Assembly (NCBI GenBank): GCA_016934315.1
Contig: JAFGSY010000025.1
Location: 1-64,000, forward strand
Length of the DNA stretch: 64,000 bases
Source: Candidatus Anaeroferrophillus wilburensis
GTDB lineage: Bacteria > Desulfobacterota > Anaeroferrophillalia > Anaeroferrophillales > Anaeroferrophillaceae
Reading direction: 5' to 3'
Shown here: piece after piece, positions 9,404-18,425 of the stretch
How the letters are laid out: every line of letters begins with the position of its first letter
Numbering within the stretch: position 1 is the first letter of the stretch
Program-made: the position numbers and the translations under genes
The notes under the pieces: generated by a model
The model's database searches: none
What the model saw: only the letters and a program-made list of their open reading frames with translations
What the model was told of the DNA's origin: nothing

Positions 9404-10813
9404 CTATTGCAACCTGATGACAACAAAAATCCGCATGTTGCGCCGCTGCACCAGAAAACGGACCAAATCATTGCCCTTGGTTTTATCAATTACCTGCTGG
9501 AAATCCTTTACCGTTTGAATCTCGTCATTATTCACCTGGAGGATGATATCCCCGGGACGCAACCCCCCTTCGGCCGCCAGGCCATCGGTAGTCAAACGGC
9601 CGATCACCACTCCAGACTCGCGGGCAAGCTGAAAACGAGCGGCAATTTCCGGGGTAATCTGGTGGACGGTCATTCCCAGCTTATCCACCTCCCCCTCGCC
9701 ATCACCCTTTTCAGCCGCAGCCATTTTTTCATCATCAAGTTCAGCCAGCACAACGGTCAAGCTCTTCTCTTTGCCGCGCCGCAAAACCTTGACGCTGGTT
9801 TTGGTTCCAGGAGGAACGGCAGCAACCAGACGGGGCAGTTGATGCATGTCATCAACCTCCTGCCCATTGAAGGAAACAATAATATCTCCCGCCTTGATGC
9901 CGGCTTTTTCAGCCGGACCATCACTGACCACCTCTGCCACCAAGGCACCCCTCTCATCTTTAAGATCAAATGATTCCGCCAGTTCCGGAGTCACTTTCTG
10001 GATCTGCACCCCCAACCAGCCGCGGGAAACCTTGCCGGTTTTCAGTTGGGGCAGCAAATCTTTTGCCATATTGACCGGAATGGCAAATCCGATCCCCTGG
10101 CCGCTGGCAACAATGGCCGTATTGATCCCCACCACTTCTCCCTGCAGGTTGAACAGTGGGCCACCACTGTTGCCGGGATTGATGGAAGCATCGGTCTGAA
10201 TAAAGTCATCGTAGGGGCCGGAGCCGATAACCCGGCCGCGGGCGCTGACAATCCCCGCAGTCACCGTCCGCTCCAGACCGAAAGGATTGCCGATGGCAAT
10301 CACCCAGTCACCCACTTCCAACCGGTCCGAATCCCCCAGAACAGCCACCGGCAGATCATGATCCACCTCGATTTTCAATACTGCCAGGTCGGTTTTGGCG
10401 TCGGTACCGATAATCTTTGCCTCATAGCTCTTGTCATCCGACAGGGTCACCTGAACCTCATCAGCATCCTCGATGACGTGATTATTGGTGACAATATAGC
10501 CTTCCTTGCTGATGATAAACCCCGATCCCAGACTTTTCTGTTTGAAACGCCGTTGGGGGACTTGGCCGAAAAAGCGATTGAAAAACTCATCAAAAGGATC
10601 ATTATTGGAAAAAGGGGAGCCATGGAAACCGAAATTACGCCCTTGGCGTTCAACCACCTTGGTGGTATTGATATTGACCACTCCCGGGGTCAGATCCTTC
10701 ACCAGAGAGGAAAAGCTTGCCGGCGGCGGCGACCCGAAAGCAACCTGACACAAACTGGCACACACCATGAAAACCAAAAGAGCTGACAATGAAACCCGCA
10801 ACATTTTTTTCAT
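9404..10813 (-). CDS. htrA: HtrA/DegP-type periplasmic serine protease
   Basis: Periplasmic protease and chaperone that degrades misfolded envelope proteins. Start chosen at 10813 (MKKMLRVSL), because the upstream ATG at 10831 overlaps the GGAGG that serves the inner ATG. A signal peptide covers about residues 1-27. The trypsin-like domain carries the full triad: H112 (TNNHVIED), D142 (KTDLAVLKI) and S216 (NPGNSGGPLF). Two PDZ domains follow, starting near SRGWLGVQI and VDKLGMTVHQI. An FGFHG/NNDPFDEFF linker typical of DegQ/MucD proteins sits before the protease core. It is the first gene of a four-gene operon; a clear promoter was not found in the 390 bp upstream. Confidence 0.92.
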   Translation of the reverse strand: MKKMLRVSLSALLVFMVCASLCQVAFGSPPPASFSSLVKDLTPGVVNINTTKVVERQGRNFGFHGSPFSNNDPFDEFFNRFFGQVPQRRFKQKSLGSGFIISKEGYIVTNNHVIEDADEVQVTLSDDKSYEAKIIGTDAKTDLAVLKIEVDHDLPVAVLGDSDRLEVGDWVIAIGNPFGLERTVTAGIVSARGRVIGSGPYDDFIQTDASINPGNSGGPLFNLQGEVVGINTAIVASGQGIGFAIPVNMAKDLLPQLKTGKVSRGWLGVQIQKVTPELAESFDLKDERGALVAEVVSDGPAEKAGIKAGDIIVSFNGQEVDDMHQLPRLVAAVPPGTKTSVKVLRRGKEKSLTVVLAELDDEKMAAAEKGDGEGEVDKLGMTVHQITPEIAARFQLARESGVVIGRLTTDGLAAEGGLRPGDIILQVNNDEIQTVKDFQQVIDKTKGNDLVRFLVQRRNMRIFVVIRLQ

Positions 10814-11027
10814 AACCGTGACAACCTCCATACCGTTACTAGAACAGCCATATTATTACCACGTACTGTGCTTACCATACCACGTTTTCATCAAAAGCTG
10901 GACGTTTGCTGGTACAATACATAATAGGAATCTCAACCCGAAAATCAACCTATCCTCTGAAAAAATCTCTCCCTGCAGAGAGCAACCTCCCTTCCCTTAA
11001 CATCCGTCCGGCCATGATCAGGAGCCC
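10814..11027. other. intergenic region upstream of htrA
   Basis: About 210 bp without a credible gene, lying between htrA and the terminator of the two-component operon. It should hold the htrA promoter (- strand). An extended -10-like TGGTAATAAT lies near 10830-10855 on the - strand, but no matching -35 was found, so I do not call a promoter. No sigma-E-like consensus was recognised. Confidence 0.4.
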
Positions 11028-11064
11028 AAAAAAGGGACACCCCTTGACACCATGTCAAGGGGTG
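11028..11064 (-). terminator. rho-independent terminator of histidine kinase operon
   Basis: Perfect 12-bp stem (arms 11038-11049 and 11053-11064) with a 3-base loop. On the - strand it is followed by GTCCC and a T6 run (11028-11033). It lies 140 bp after the histidine kinase stop. About 140 bp between stem and gene (11065-11205) carry no gene. Confidence 0.75.
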
Positions 11065-11205
11065 GTTGGCGCAGCACCCTAAAAGGAGGAAAAGGGTTGT
11101 TTGCCAACAGGAAGAGAAGGGAGAAAAAGAGCGTTGTTAGGTCAACCCGTCTTGCTATATATGCTTAATATAACAAGGTAAAATTATACCAGCATTAGAA
11201 AGAGA

Positions 11206-12648
11206 TTATTGTTTTCTAATTTCCTTTCCACCCTCATGCTGGACCATGGGCAGCCTGACCGTAAAGGTCGTACCGACATCAAGCACACTGTCAACGAGAA
11301 CTTCACCATGGTGAGCCTCAACAATCCATTTCACAATGCTGAGCCCCAGACCACTGCCCCCCTCCTGCCGACTGCGCGCCTTGTCCACCCGGTAGAAACG
11401 GTCAAAAATCCGCGGCAGATCGGCTTCAGGGATGCCGATGCCCGTATCACCAACAATCAGTTCAATCCCATGCGGCACGGCAGCAAGCCGGACAACAACT
11501 GCGCCGCCGGCCGGTGTATAGCGGATGGCATTGGCCAGCAGGTTGGCTGCCATCTGGCGGAGGCGAAAGCTATCGCCGATCATTACCGGAACCGGCTGAA
11601 TCTCGCCGCTTAGCCTGATCCCTTTCTGCTCTGCCAGCAGGGTAAACTGGGAAAGCAATTCACTGATCATATCATCCAGCTGCAATGATTCATGGGACAA
11701 AGGTTCCTGGCCGATATCAGCTTTGGACAGAAACAGCAGATCCTTGACGATACGGGACATCCGCTCAATTTCCTCCAAGTTGCTTACCAGAATTTCCCGA
11801 TATTCATCACCCGTACGATTATCCCGCAAGCCGACTTCCACTTCACCACGCAAAATAGTCAGCGGCGTCCGCAATTCGTGGGAAGCATCAGCAGTAAACT
11901 GTTTAACTTTGGTAAAAGACTGCGACAGCCGATCGAGCATTTCGTTGATGGTTACCGAAAGCTGGCCGATCTCATCCTTGGCTACGGCAACGGTTATCCG
12001 TTCATCAAGATTGTTGGCGGTAATATGCCGGGTGGTGGCGGAAATATCCCGAATAGGTTTTAATGCCTTACCGGCGAGGAAATACCCCGCCAGTGCAGCA
12101 ACGAAAATCAGGGTCGGCAGGGAAATCAAAAGAATCAGCAGCAGGTTCTGCATTGAATCCTGAACATATTCCAGTGAGGTTCCCACCTGAACCACCCCAC
12201 GAACCTTTTTTTTATAATCGAAAACAGGAAAATTGATAAAACGGACGGGAATCCCGGCATCAAACAGATTCTGGGTTTCAAAAATAACCTCGCCCTGGGT
12301 AACCCGTTTGAGAATCTCCCGGTTAACCGGAATTGATTCATCATCAAGGTTTCCCGTCCGCGAACCAATGGTGCCGGACAGGTCCAGCAAACGAACGAAC
12401 TTCCCCGTTGGCCGGACACCGAAAATATGGTGCAGTCGCCGTTCAAACTCCGGCGGCAGAAAGCTTGGGACCGCACACAGGTCGGTTTTGGCAATCAGCT
12501 CAGCCATGGTTTTCAGCCGCTGGTCAACCGTGTGATTCAGCTTCTGTTCCATCATCAGGTAGACCCAGCCACTAAAAACAGCAAGGAACAGACCAAAGAC
12601 CGCCACATAGAGCACCGTCAATTTCAATCTGATACTCAATGCTTTCAC
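11206..12648 (-). CDS. membrane sensor histidine kinase (HAMP-HisKA-HATPase)
   Basis: A 480-residue sensor kinase. TM1 is at ~10-32, a periplasmic sensor region at ~33-165, TM2 at ~168-192, HAMP at ~193-245 (ending SVTINEMLDRLSQSF), and the phospho-acceptor H257 sits in DASHELRTPLTIL. The HATPase domain carries the G-box GGSGLGLSIVKWIV. The layout is like CusS/QseC-type class I kinases; the signal is not known. The start overlaps the response regulator stop by 4 bp (ATGA), so the pair is translationally coupled and forms a cognate two-component system. Nothing in the neighbourhood identifies its target genes. Confidence 0.92.
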   Translation of the reverse strand: MKALSIRLKLTVLYVAVFGLFLAVFSGWVYLMMEQKLNHTVDQRLKTMAELIAKTDLCAVPSFLPPEFERRLHHIFGVRPTGKFVRLLDLSGTIGSRTGNLDDESIPVNREILKRVTQGEVIFETQNLFDAGIPVRFINFPVFDYKKKVRGVVQVGTSLEYVQDSMQNLLLILLISLPTLIFVAALAGYFLAGKALKPIRDISATTRHITANNLDERITVAVAKDEIGQLSVTINEMLDRLSQSFTKVKQFTADASHELRTPLTILRGEVEVGLRDNRTGDEYREILVSNLEEIERMSRIVKDLLFLSKADIGQEPLSHESLQLDDMISELLSQFTLLAEQKGIRLSGEIQPVPVMIGDSFRLRQMAANLLANAIRYTPAGGAVVVRLAAVPHGIELIVGDTGIGIPEADLPRIFDRFYRVDKARSRQEGGSGLGLSIVKWIVEAHHGEVLVDSVLDVGTTFTVRLPMVQHEGGKEIRKQ

Positions 12649-13325
12649 GACGGCTGCTCCTCCTTCATCACATAACCAACCCCCCGCACTGTATGGATAA
12701 GCCGGTTGGCAAAGCCTTTATCGACCTTATTGCGCAAATAATTGATATATACATCAATGACATTGGTGAAGCTGTCAAAATTATAGTCCCAGACATGCTG
12801 GGCAATCATGGTTCTGGTCAGCACCCGGTTGGGATTGCGTACCAGATACTCCAGCAGAGCATACTCCTTGGCGGTAAGTTCTATCTCCTTATCCCCCCTG
12901 ATGACCTTGTGGGATATAAGATCAAGAGTCAGATCGGCAAAGGTCAGGATATTGGACCTGGCACCGGAACCACGACGCAGAACTACCCGGATCCTGGCCA
13001 GCAGTTCCTCGAAGGAAAAAGGTTTGGTAATATAGTCATCACAGCCGGCGGCAAACCCTTCCAGTTTATCTTCAACCATCTCTTTGGCAGTCAGCATAAT
13101 AACCGGAATATTGATCTGCCTGGTTCGCAGACTGCGCAGAACTTCAAAACCATCTTTGCCCGGCATCATGATATCCAGGAGGATCAGATCGTAATCATTG
13201 CTAGTCGCCAGATGTTCACCATCAATGCCGTCATAGGCAACATCTACGATATACTGTTCTTCCTTCAAACCTTTCTGCAGAAAGTTAGCAACCTTCTGTT
13301 CGTCCTCAATTACCAGAATTTTCAT
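12645..13325 (-). CDS. OmpR/PhoB-family response regulator
   Basis: A 226-residue transcription factor: receiver domain with acidic pair E8/D9 (IEDE), phospho-acceptor D51 (LILLDIMMPGKDG) and Lys in ITKPFSF, followed by a winged-helix DNA-binding domain (LTAKEYALLEYLVRNPNRVLTR without gap, ending HTVRGVGYVM). The frame is open further upstream, but the ATG at 13325 has GAGGGTGA 6-8 bases upstream and gives the standard protein length, so it is chosen. It is the first gene of the two-component operon, transcribed from the promoter at 13362-13390, and probably regulates itself through the inverted repeat over the start site. Confidence 0.93.
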   Translation of the reverse strand: MKILVIEDEQKVANFLQKGLKEEQYIVDVAYDGIDGEHLATSNDYDLILLDIMMPGKDGFEVLRSLRTRQINIPVIMLTAKEMVEDKLEGFAAGCDDYITKPFSFEELLARIRVVLRRGSGARSNILTFADLTLDLISHKVIRGDKEIELTAKEYALLEYLVRNPNRVLTRTMIAQHVWDYNFDSFTNVIDVYINYLRNKVDKGFANRLIHTVRGVGYVMKEEQPS

Positions 13326-13344
13326 TGTTTCACCCTCTTTGGCA

Positions 13345-13367
13345 TACAATAATTTTTTTATATTGTA
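13345..13367. promoter_or_regulatory. inverted repeat over -10/start site of the two-component operon
   Basis: TACAATA at 13345-13351 and its perfect complement TATTGTA at 13361-13367, separated by 9 A/T bases. The right arm contains the -10 box of the predicted promoter and the left arm lies just past the expected start site. A site here would be suited to repression or autoregulation; hairpin formation in the leader is the alternative. Confidence 0.4.
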
Positions 13368-13390
13368 GCGATCAACAAAAAAAATGTAAA
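13362..13390 (-). promoter_or_regulatory. sigma-70-like promoter of response regulator/histidine kinase operon
   Basis: On the - strand TTTACA (13385-13390), 17 bases, TACAAT (13362-13367): five of six matches to each consensus box with ideal spacing. The start site would be near 13355, leaving a ~30-base leader before the ATG at 13325. The spacer contains a T8 run. Confidence 0.65.
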
Positions 13391-13465
13391 GAGGGCACAC
13401 TGGCACCTACCATTATAATTTCCTAACCAGGCAGGAGATGGCTTATAACCCGACTATGGCAACAT

Positions 13466-13499
13466 AAAAAAAGAGCAGGGGCATCAACACCCTGCTCTT
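13466..13499 (-). terminator. rho-independent terminator after flgE
   Basis: Perfect 10-bp stem (13471-13480 with 13490-13499), 9-base loop, followed on the - strand by a T-rich run covering 13466-13472. It lies 29 bp after the flgE stop and marks the end of the flagellar operon. Confidence 0.85.
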
Positions 13500-13527
13500 A
13501 TGGGAACCACACGAATTCAATGAAACG

Positions 13528-15531
13528 TTATCGTTTAAGGTTAACCACATCATTCAACAGTTCATCACTGGTGGTGATCATCCGGGCGTTGGCCTGAAAG
13601 GCCCGTTGGGCCGAGATCATCCGGACAAACTCGGTGGCAATATCAACATTGGACTGTTCCAGGGAATTGGCGGCAATTTCGCCCCGGCCGGCAGTCTGGG
13701 GCAGGCCGACGCTGACATTGCCCGATTCAACTGTTTCCGACCATAAGTTGTTCCCCTCTTTCACCAGTCCCCAGGGGCTCTGAAACATCGCCAAAGCAAG
13801 TTGGGCCAGGGGTTTGATCTCACCGTTGCTGAACACCCCGGAAATCAACCCCTCCCGCCCGACGCTGACACCGGTCAAAGCCCCTGCCGGAAAACCGTCC
13901 TGGCTCTGGGAGAAGGTAGCGGAGGCGTTGGCATACTGGGTCGTACCGTCAAGACCGCTGCCGCCTTCCTGGGTACTGGTGCCAAAATCAATGGAGAGGG
14001 GCTGCAAGAGATCTGCGCCACCGGAAAAATTAACATACAGATCGTCGTTACCGGTCACCGCTTTCAAGGAACCATTGGGATTGAATTCCAGCGTCCCGCC
14101 ATTGCCCACCATCATCGGCCTGGGACTACCATCCACCGGATCGGGAATCCCGTTATCAAGATCATCGCTGTTCATCACCGCAAACCATTCCCAGTTGTTG
14201 CTGGAAACCTTTTTAAAATACAAGGTAACCGTGTGGGGAGAACCCAGGGTATCATAGACATTGAGGGCAGTGGAATAGGTTGCTCCGGTGGGATCAAAGA
14301 CGGTATTGGGAGAATAGACGCTTTCCACATCCCCGCCGCCGGCTGGAATGGTAAAACTATTGACCGTCAATGTATTGTTAGGGTCATATTCACTGGCAAA
14401 ACCCAGCAGCTGTTCGGCCGAGGTCCGTTCATCCTGCCAGAGAAACGTTACTTCGGAGGCTGAAGATGAGGCAATGGTGAACTTACCAGTATCATCGTCA
14501 TAGGCAACCGTGAACGGCGTGCCAGCAACCACACCATTCAAGGCATCTTCAACCGCCGTTGAGATGGAACCGGCTGAGGGACCCGTGCTGATTTCCTGGG
14601 TATTGTAGGGAATCGCGCTGGCGGGAATAATAGCCGTATACTCGACACCCCCAAGAGTAAACACCAGGGTATTGTTGTTATTGTTGGCATAAAAAAGCTT
14701 GTCAGTCAGACGTGGCGTACCACTCAGGATATTGGCACCGTCAGCAATGGTAACCGTTGCCGGATCAAACCCTAGAATCTCCCGAATAGAGGCATCCTCT
14801 ACGCCCATCTCCAAATCCACTGCGGCTCCCGTATCGTTGGCAAAAGTGAACTTGCCGGTTACCGGGCTGTAGGTAACCGTAAAAAAATCTGAACCCAAGG
14901 CCCCACTGATCCGCTCCTCAAGGGCAGCTGCCAACGTTTCCCCGGTATAGGTGCCAGCATTGAGGGTTACCGTTGTGCCATCGACAACGATCTGATTATT
15001 ATAATCATCGAGGACAAAGCGGGTTTCCGAGGTGGAATCAAGGTTGGCACCAATGGAAACGATTTCGGTGGGCCGGCTGGAAGAGGAAACATCGGCAATA
15101 TTGATATCAGTGATATCGCCGATCGTGCCTCCGTCTTCATCAACCCCCCAGCCCTGAACCCGAAGAGAGCCACTGTTGACCATGTAGCCATCCTTGTCAA
15201 AGATGAAATCGCCAGCCCGGGTATACAGATTAACGCCATTGTCATTAACGATAAAGAAACCCTCACCATCAACCGCCAGATCGGTGGTTCGCGAGGTGGT
15301 TTCAAAGGAGCTCTGGGTGAACAGGGTGGAGATATTGCCCGTATGGGCTCCGCGGCCGATCTGGCTAGACCCGCCGCCGCCGATACTCTTACTGACAATA
15401 TCCTGGAACTGCACCCGGCCGCCTTTGAAGCCGATCGTATTGCTGTTGGCAATATTATTGCCGATCACCGATATGGCATCACCATTGACATTCAGACCAC
15501 TGACACCGGCATAGAGTGATGTTAAAGCCAT
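13528..15531 (-). CDS. flgE: flagellar hook protein FlgE, enlarged
   Basis: Main subunit of the flagellar hook. The 667-residue protein has the conserved N-terminal rod motif (SLYAGVSGLNVNGDAISVI, IGNNIANSNTIGFK) and C-terminal SNVDIATEFVRMI...FQANARMI coiled-coil segment that build the tube core. It is much longer than the ~400-residue enteric FlgE: two related modules are inserted at ~171-256 and ~289-380, each ending in TGKFT-(F/I)-A...LGF. These should lie on the outer face of the hook. It follows flgD by 33 bp and is the last gene before the terminator. Start ATG at 15531 gives the canonical MALTSLYAG N-terminus. Confidence 0.95.
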   Translation of the reverse strand: MALTSLYAGVSGLNVNGDAISVIGNNIANSNTIGFKGGRVQFQDIVSKSIGGGGSSQIGRGAHTGNISTLFTQSSFETTSRTTDLAVDGEGFFIVNDNGVNLYTRAGDFIFDKDGYMVNSGSLRVQGWGVDEDGGTIGDITDINIADVSSSSRPTEIVSIGANLDSTSETRFVLDDYNNQIVVDGTTVTLNAGTYTGETLAAALEERISGALGSDFFTVTYSPVTGKFTFANDTGAAVDLEMGVEDASIREILGFDPATVTIADGANILSGTPRLTDKLFYANNNNNTLVFTLGGVEYTAIIPASAIPYNTQEISTGPSAGSISTAVEDALNGVVAGTPFTVAYDDDTGKFTIASSSASEVTFLWQDERTSAEQLLGFASEYDPNNTLTVNSFTIPAGGGDVESVYSPNTVFDPTGATYSTALNVYDTLGSPHTVTLYFKKVSSNNWEWFAVMNSDDLDNGIPDPVDGSPRPMMVGNGGTLEFNPNGSLKAVTGNDDLYVNFSGGADLLQPLSIDFGTSTQEGGSGLDGTTQYANASATFSQSQDGFPAGALTGVSVGREGLISGVFSNGEIKPLAQLALAMFQSPWGLVKEGNNLWSETVESGNVSVGLPQTAGRGEIAANSLEQSNVDIATEFVRMISAQRAFQANARMITTSDELLNDVVNLKR

Positions 15532-15564
15532 GATTTCCTCCTTCTAGCTGTTGTAATCCCCTTA

Positions 15565-16272
15565 TTATTCAAACAGGGCATTTTGTTCCCTGACCCCGAC
15601 AATATCATTGATGGCTATTTGACCGGAGCTGAGTAAGACAACCGTTTCCCCCGTATCATAATCGGTTTCAATCCCCTGAACCAAACCGCTGCCGTAGATG
15701 GTAGCCGCCACATCGTTGCCCAGTTCATCGATTGCCGCCACCGTAAACCGGTAATCACCGGCTGCCAGCGGTAAGCCATTAACATCCGTGCCATCCCAGG
15801 TAAACTGGCGGGCGCCGGCATCCTGGTAACCAACATCCAGACGATCCACCAGCTGCCCGGAGGTATCGGTTATAGTAATAGTCACCTGGTTGGCATTATC
15901 CGCCAGATCAAACTTAAGCGGCACAGCAGCTACACCCTCAACCAGAGAAACCGTTCCAGAGCCGGCAAAAGTTACCAGCTTGCCAATCATGTCAAGAGCG
16001 CTGAGGCGATTCATGGTCGCGGAGTAATCCTGCAAGGCCGCCAGATTGGTATTGACATTGAACAGCTGTTCCAGGGAGCTGAATTGGGCCAGCTGGGCGG
16101 TGAAATCAGCACTTTCCATGGGATTCATGGGGTCCTGATTTTTCAACTGTTCAATAAAAAGCATGAGAAACTCATCCCGGCCGAGCTCAGCCTCGGTTTT
16201 TTTTGCGTCCGGACTGCTCTGACTGGCAAACATGCTGGTTGCTGCCGTTGCTGATGGGGCAAGGTTAACCAT
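15565..16272 (-). CDS. flgD: flagellar hook assembly (capping) protein FlgD
   Basis: Caps the growing hook during assembly. The 235-residue protein has the conserved N-terminal motif EFLMLFIEQLKNQDPMNPM and SADFTAQLAQFSSLEQL at about residues 33-75, then a central beta domain and the FlgD Ig-like/TudorD region (FTWDGTDVNGLPLAAGDYRF without gap). C-terminal residues are NDIVGVREQNALFE. Located between fliK and flgE, a standard order, with 31 bp to fliK and 33 bp to flgE. Confident call. Confidence 0.94.
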   Translation of the reverse strand: MVNLAPSATAATSMFASQSSPDAKKTEAELGRDEFLMLFIEQLKNQDPMNPMESADFTAQLAQFSSLEQLFNVNTNLAALQDYSATMNRLSALDMIGKLVTFAGSGTVSLVEGVAAVPLKFDLADNANQVTITITDTSGQLVDRLDVGYQDAGARQFTWDGTDVNGLPLAAGDYRFTVAAIDELGNDVAATIYGSGLVQGIETDYDTGETVVLLSSGQIAINDIVGVREQNALFE

Positions 16273-16303
16273 AATGATCTCCTAGCTGTTTTCTTAATCT
16301 GCA

Positions 16304-18217
16304 TTAACCAAGAATGTGCAATGCTCCTGATCTTGATAGCATTCCCTGGGCGGTGGAAACTGCCGGCTGCTGACCTGCGGAGTTGCTATCACCCGGATGT
16401 TCGGGATCACCTGTCAATGGTGGGTGGTGCGGCTGCCGATGTTCCTGCCCAAAGCTGGAAAAGCTGCCGGCAAACTGCTCCTGGGCCGGCTGCTGGTCAA
16501 CGCCCACCCCCAAGCCGGTCATTTTTTCAGGAGCTGCCAGCTCTACTGCAACCGCTTTCACCTCAATGCCCTTGGCAATCAGCGCTTCGCGCAGGGAATC
16601 CACCTGTTTCAGCAGCAACTCCCGAACATCATGATTCTGGACGATAAAACGGGCCGTCAGCTCCTGATGTTCAAGCACCACTTTGGCTTCCACCCTGCCC
16701 AGGGATTCCGGATGCAGCTGAATAGTCACCTCATGGCGATCTCCAGGCTGTGACACCAGATGGGTAGTCAGCTGGCTCAACAATTCATCGCTGGCAACCG
16801 GCAGGGGGGGGTTAATCGGTATGCTGACGTACTCACTATCAGCCTTGATGGTCATGGAAAGCTGCCGGCTTTCACCAATCAACTCAATAGCAGCCAGCTC
16901 CTCATCAGAAAAGAGTGGTTGCGCAGCTTGGATGCTGGGAGCAAACTTGACATCGGGGCTTGAGATTTCAATCAGCGGAACTTTTCCACCACCAGAAGAT
17001 TCCTTCAGCGACTGAAGCAGGTCAAAATTCTTTTCATGATGCATAGGCATTTGCGGCTGGATAAGAGTATGGCTGCGATGCAAGACGTTGCCCGGACGCC
17101 CATCCGTCAACCATACGCTGTTCTCCCCCTCTTCAGGCGCTGCGATTGTGTCTCCGGCAGCTCCGGTGGCAGACTCTGGTCCAGCGGCAAAATAGGCCGG
17201 TTTGCCGGCTGCCACAACCGCTGACACTGCTTGACCGTTTCCAATCGAAGGCATCGTCGCCACCTGCTGACGTTGTTGATCAACCTGCAGGTTCAACAGC
17301 TGATTCCTGATCAAAAAACGATGCGTTATTCTGCCTTGGGGTGTGCTGTCTCCCATGGTTCCCTGCTCACTATCCGCCAGGGAAAAAGGCTGCTCATCTG
17401 TACTCGCCATCCATTGAGCTTCCTTTGCCATCATCCCCATCTGAAGTTCAGCTGCTCTTTGGTGGAACTGCCTACCTATTGTCGCTTCACCTGTTGCTAA
17501 CGGCAGTAAGGCATGTTGGCTTCCGACTGCTACTGATCCTTCACCGTTCATGGCAGGGGACTGAACAATCGGGTTCTCGGCAGGTAGCACGCCAGCCATC
17601 TGCATGCCAAACGCTGAAACGGCAGCAGCATTGTTTTCTCCTGCCAAGGAAACCTGAGCAGCCGTATGCGGTAAAAGTTCTGCTTCCGACTGCAAGGAAT
17701 CAATGACTGCTCCTGCCACCGGAAGTTGATGGACCTCATCGTTGGACAAGCCACTTGGAAAGCTTACAGCATGGTTCTGCGTCACTGAGAAATCAGCGGG
17801 TACTGCACGTTGATGGCCATGAAAGTCATCAGCTGAGATGTCGTTACCTATCATCTGGACTAGCCAGATATTTTGGCCGCCATAACCTCCTGCCTGCTGG
17901 GCACCATTACCCTCACTGTCGCCACCAGGTTGCCCCTCTTTTACCGCCGCCGGGATATCCCCAGTTTTCAGATCATCACTGCTCCGACTGTTTTCCTGAG
18001 TACGCCCCTTCCCTGAACCGGGAGACGTACCAGCAGCTTTCGATGGCTCAGCATCGCCTGTGCTGCTTGCCAATGCCCCATTAACTGTGGACTGACTCAG
18101 TTGCAGCACCCCACTGAAATTATTTTCCAGGTCTTGAGAATGCCTCTCCACCGATGTCTGGCATAACGAGACAGGCAACAACAAAGGTGCAGATGTTTTC
18201 ATCGATACAATATCCAT
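16304..18217 (-). CDS. fliK: flagellar hook-length control protein FliK
   Basis: Secreted ruler protein that measures hook length and switches export specificity. A 637-residue protein whose first ~480 residues are low-complexity and rich in Gln, Gly, Ala and Ser, as in FliK rulers. The conserved Flg_hook domain is at ~490-580, with HEVTIQLHPESLGRVEAKV and DVRELLLKQVDSLREAL. A disordered tail rich in Gln, Pro and His (EQFAGSFSSFGQEHRQPHH) follows. The ATG at 18217 is accepted; a second ATG 15 bases further on is an alternative, and neither has a strong ribosome-binding site. A stable hairpin lies 17 bases upstream of the start. The longer length (enteric FliK ~405) agrees with the enlarged FlgE next to it. 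Confidence 0.88.
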   Translation of the reverse strand: MDIVSMKTSAPLLLPVSLCQTSVERHSQDLENNFSGVLQLSQSTVNGALASSTGDAEPSKAAGTSPGSGKGRTQENSRSSDDLKTGDIPAAVKEGQPGGDSEGNGAQQAGGYGGQNIWLVQMIGNDISADDFHGHQRAVPADFSVTQNHAVSFPSGLSNDEVHQLPVAGAVIDSLQSEAELLPHTAAQVSLAGENNAAAVSAFGMQMAGVLPAENPIVQSPAMNGEGSVAVGSQHALLPLATGEATIGRQFHQRAAELQMGMMAKEAQWMASTDEQPFSLADSEQGTMGDSTPQGRITHRFLIRNQLLNLQVDQQRQQVATMPSIGNGQAVSAVVAAGKPAYFAAGPESATGAAGDTIAAPEEGENSVWLTDGRPGNVLHRSHTLIQPQMPMHHEKNFDLLQSLKESSGGGKVPLIEISSPDVKFAPSIQAAQPLFSDEELAAIELIGESRQLSMTIKADSEYVSIPINPPLPVASDELLSQLTTHLVSQPGDRHEVTIQLHPESLGRVEAKVVLEHQELTARFIVQNHDVRELLLKQVDSLREALIAKGIEVKAVAVELAAPEKMTGLGVGVDQQPAQEQFAGSFSSFGQEHRQPHHPPLTGDPEHPGDSNSAGQQPAVSTAQGMLSRSGALHILG

Positions 18218-18233
18218 AAAACCATACCATCTG

Positions 18234-18261
18234 CCATCCGCAAACTATAATCTGCGGATGG
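18234..18261 (-). other. hairpin just upstream of fliK
   Basis: Perfect 9-bp stem (18234-18242 with 18253-18261), 10-base loop, ending 17 bases before the fliK ATG. No T-run follows directly, so it is more likely an mRNA processing or stability element, or a weak attenuator, than a full terminator. The rest of the 208-bp gap between motE and fliK (18218-18425) has no gene. Confidence 0.4.
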
Positions 18262-18425
18262 ATAATGAGCTCTCAGCCTTCAGTTTTTAATGTCATTGTC
18301 TGGCTGCCCTGTTTTTCTGTACGTTACCGGATAGGCACTGTTTTTCAGTTCCCTTCGTTTCCAGACCCACATGTTTGGTAGATGAAGGAATACGTTAGCT
18401 ATCATTTCAAGAGGCGCACTATCGT

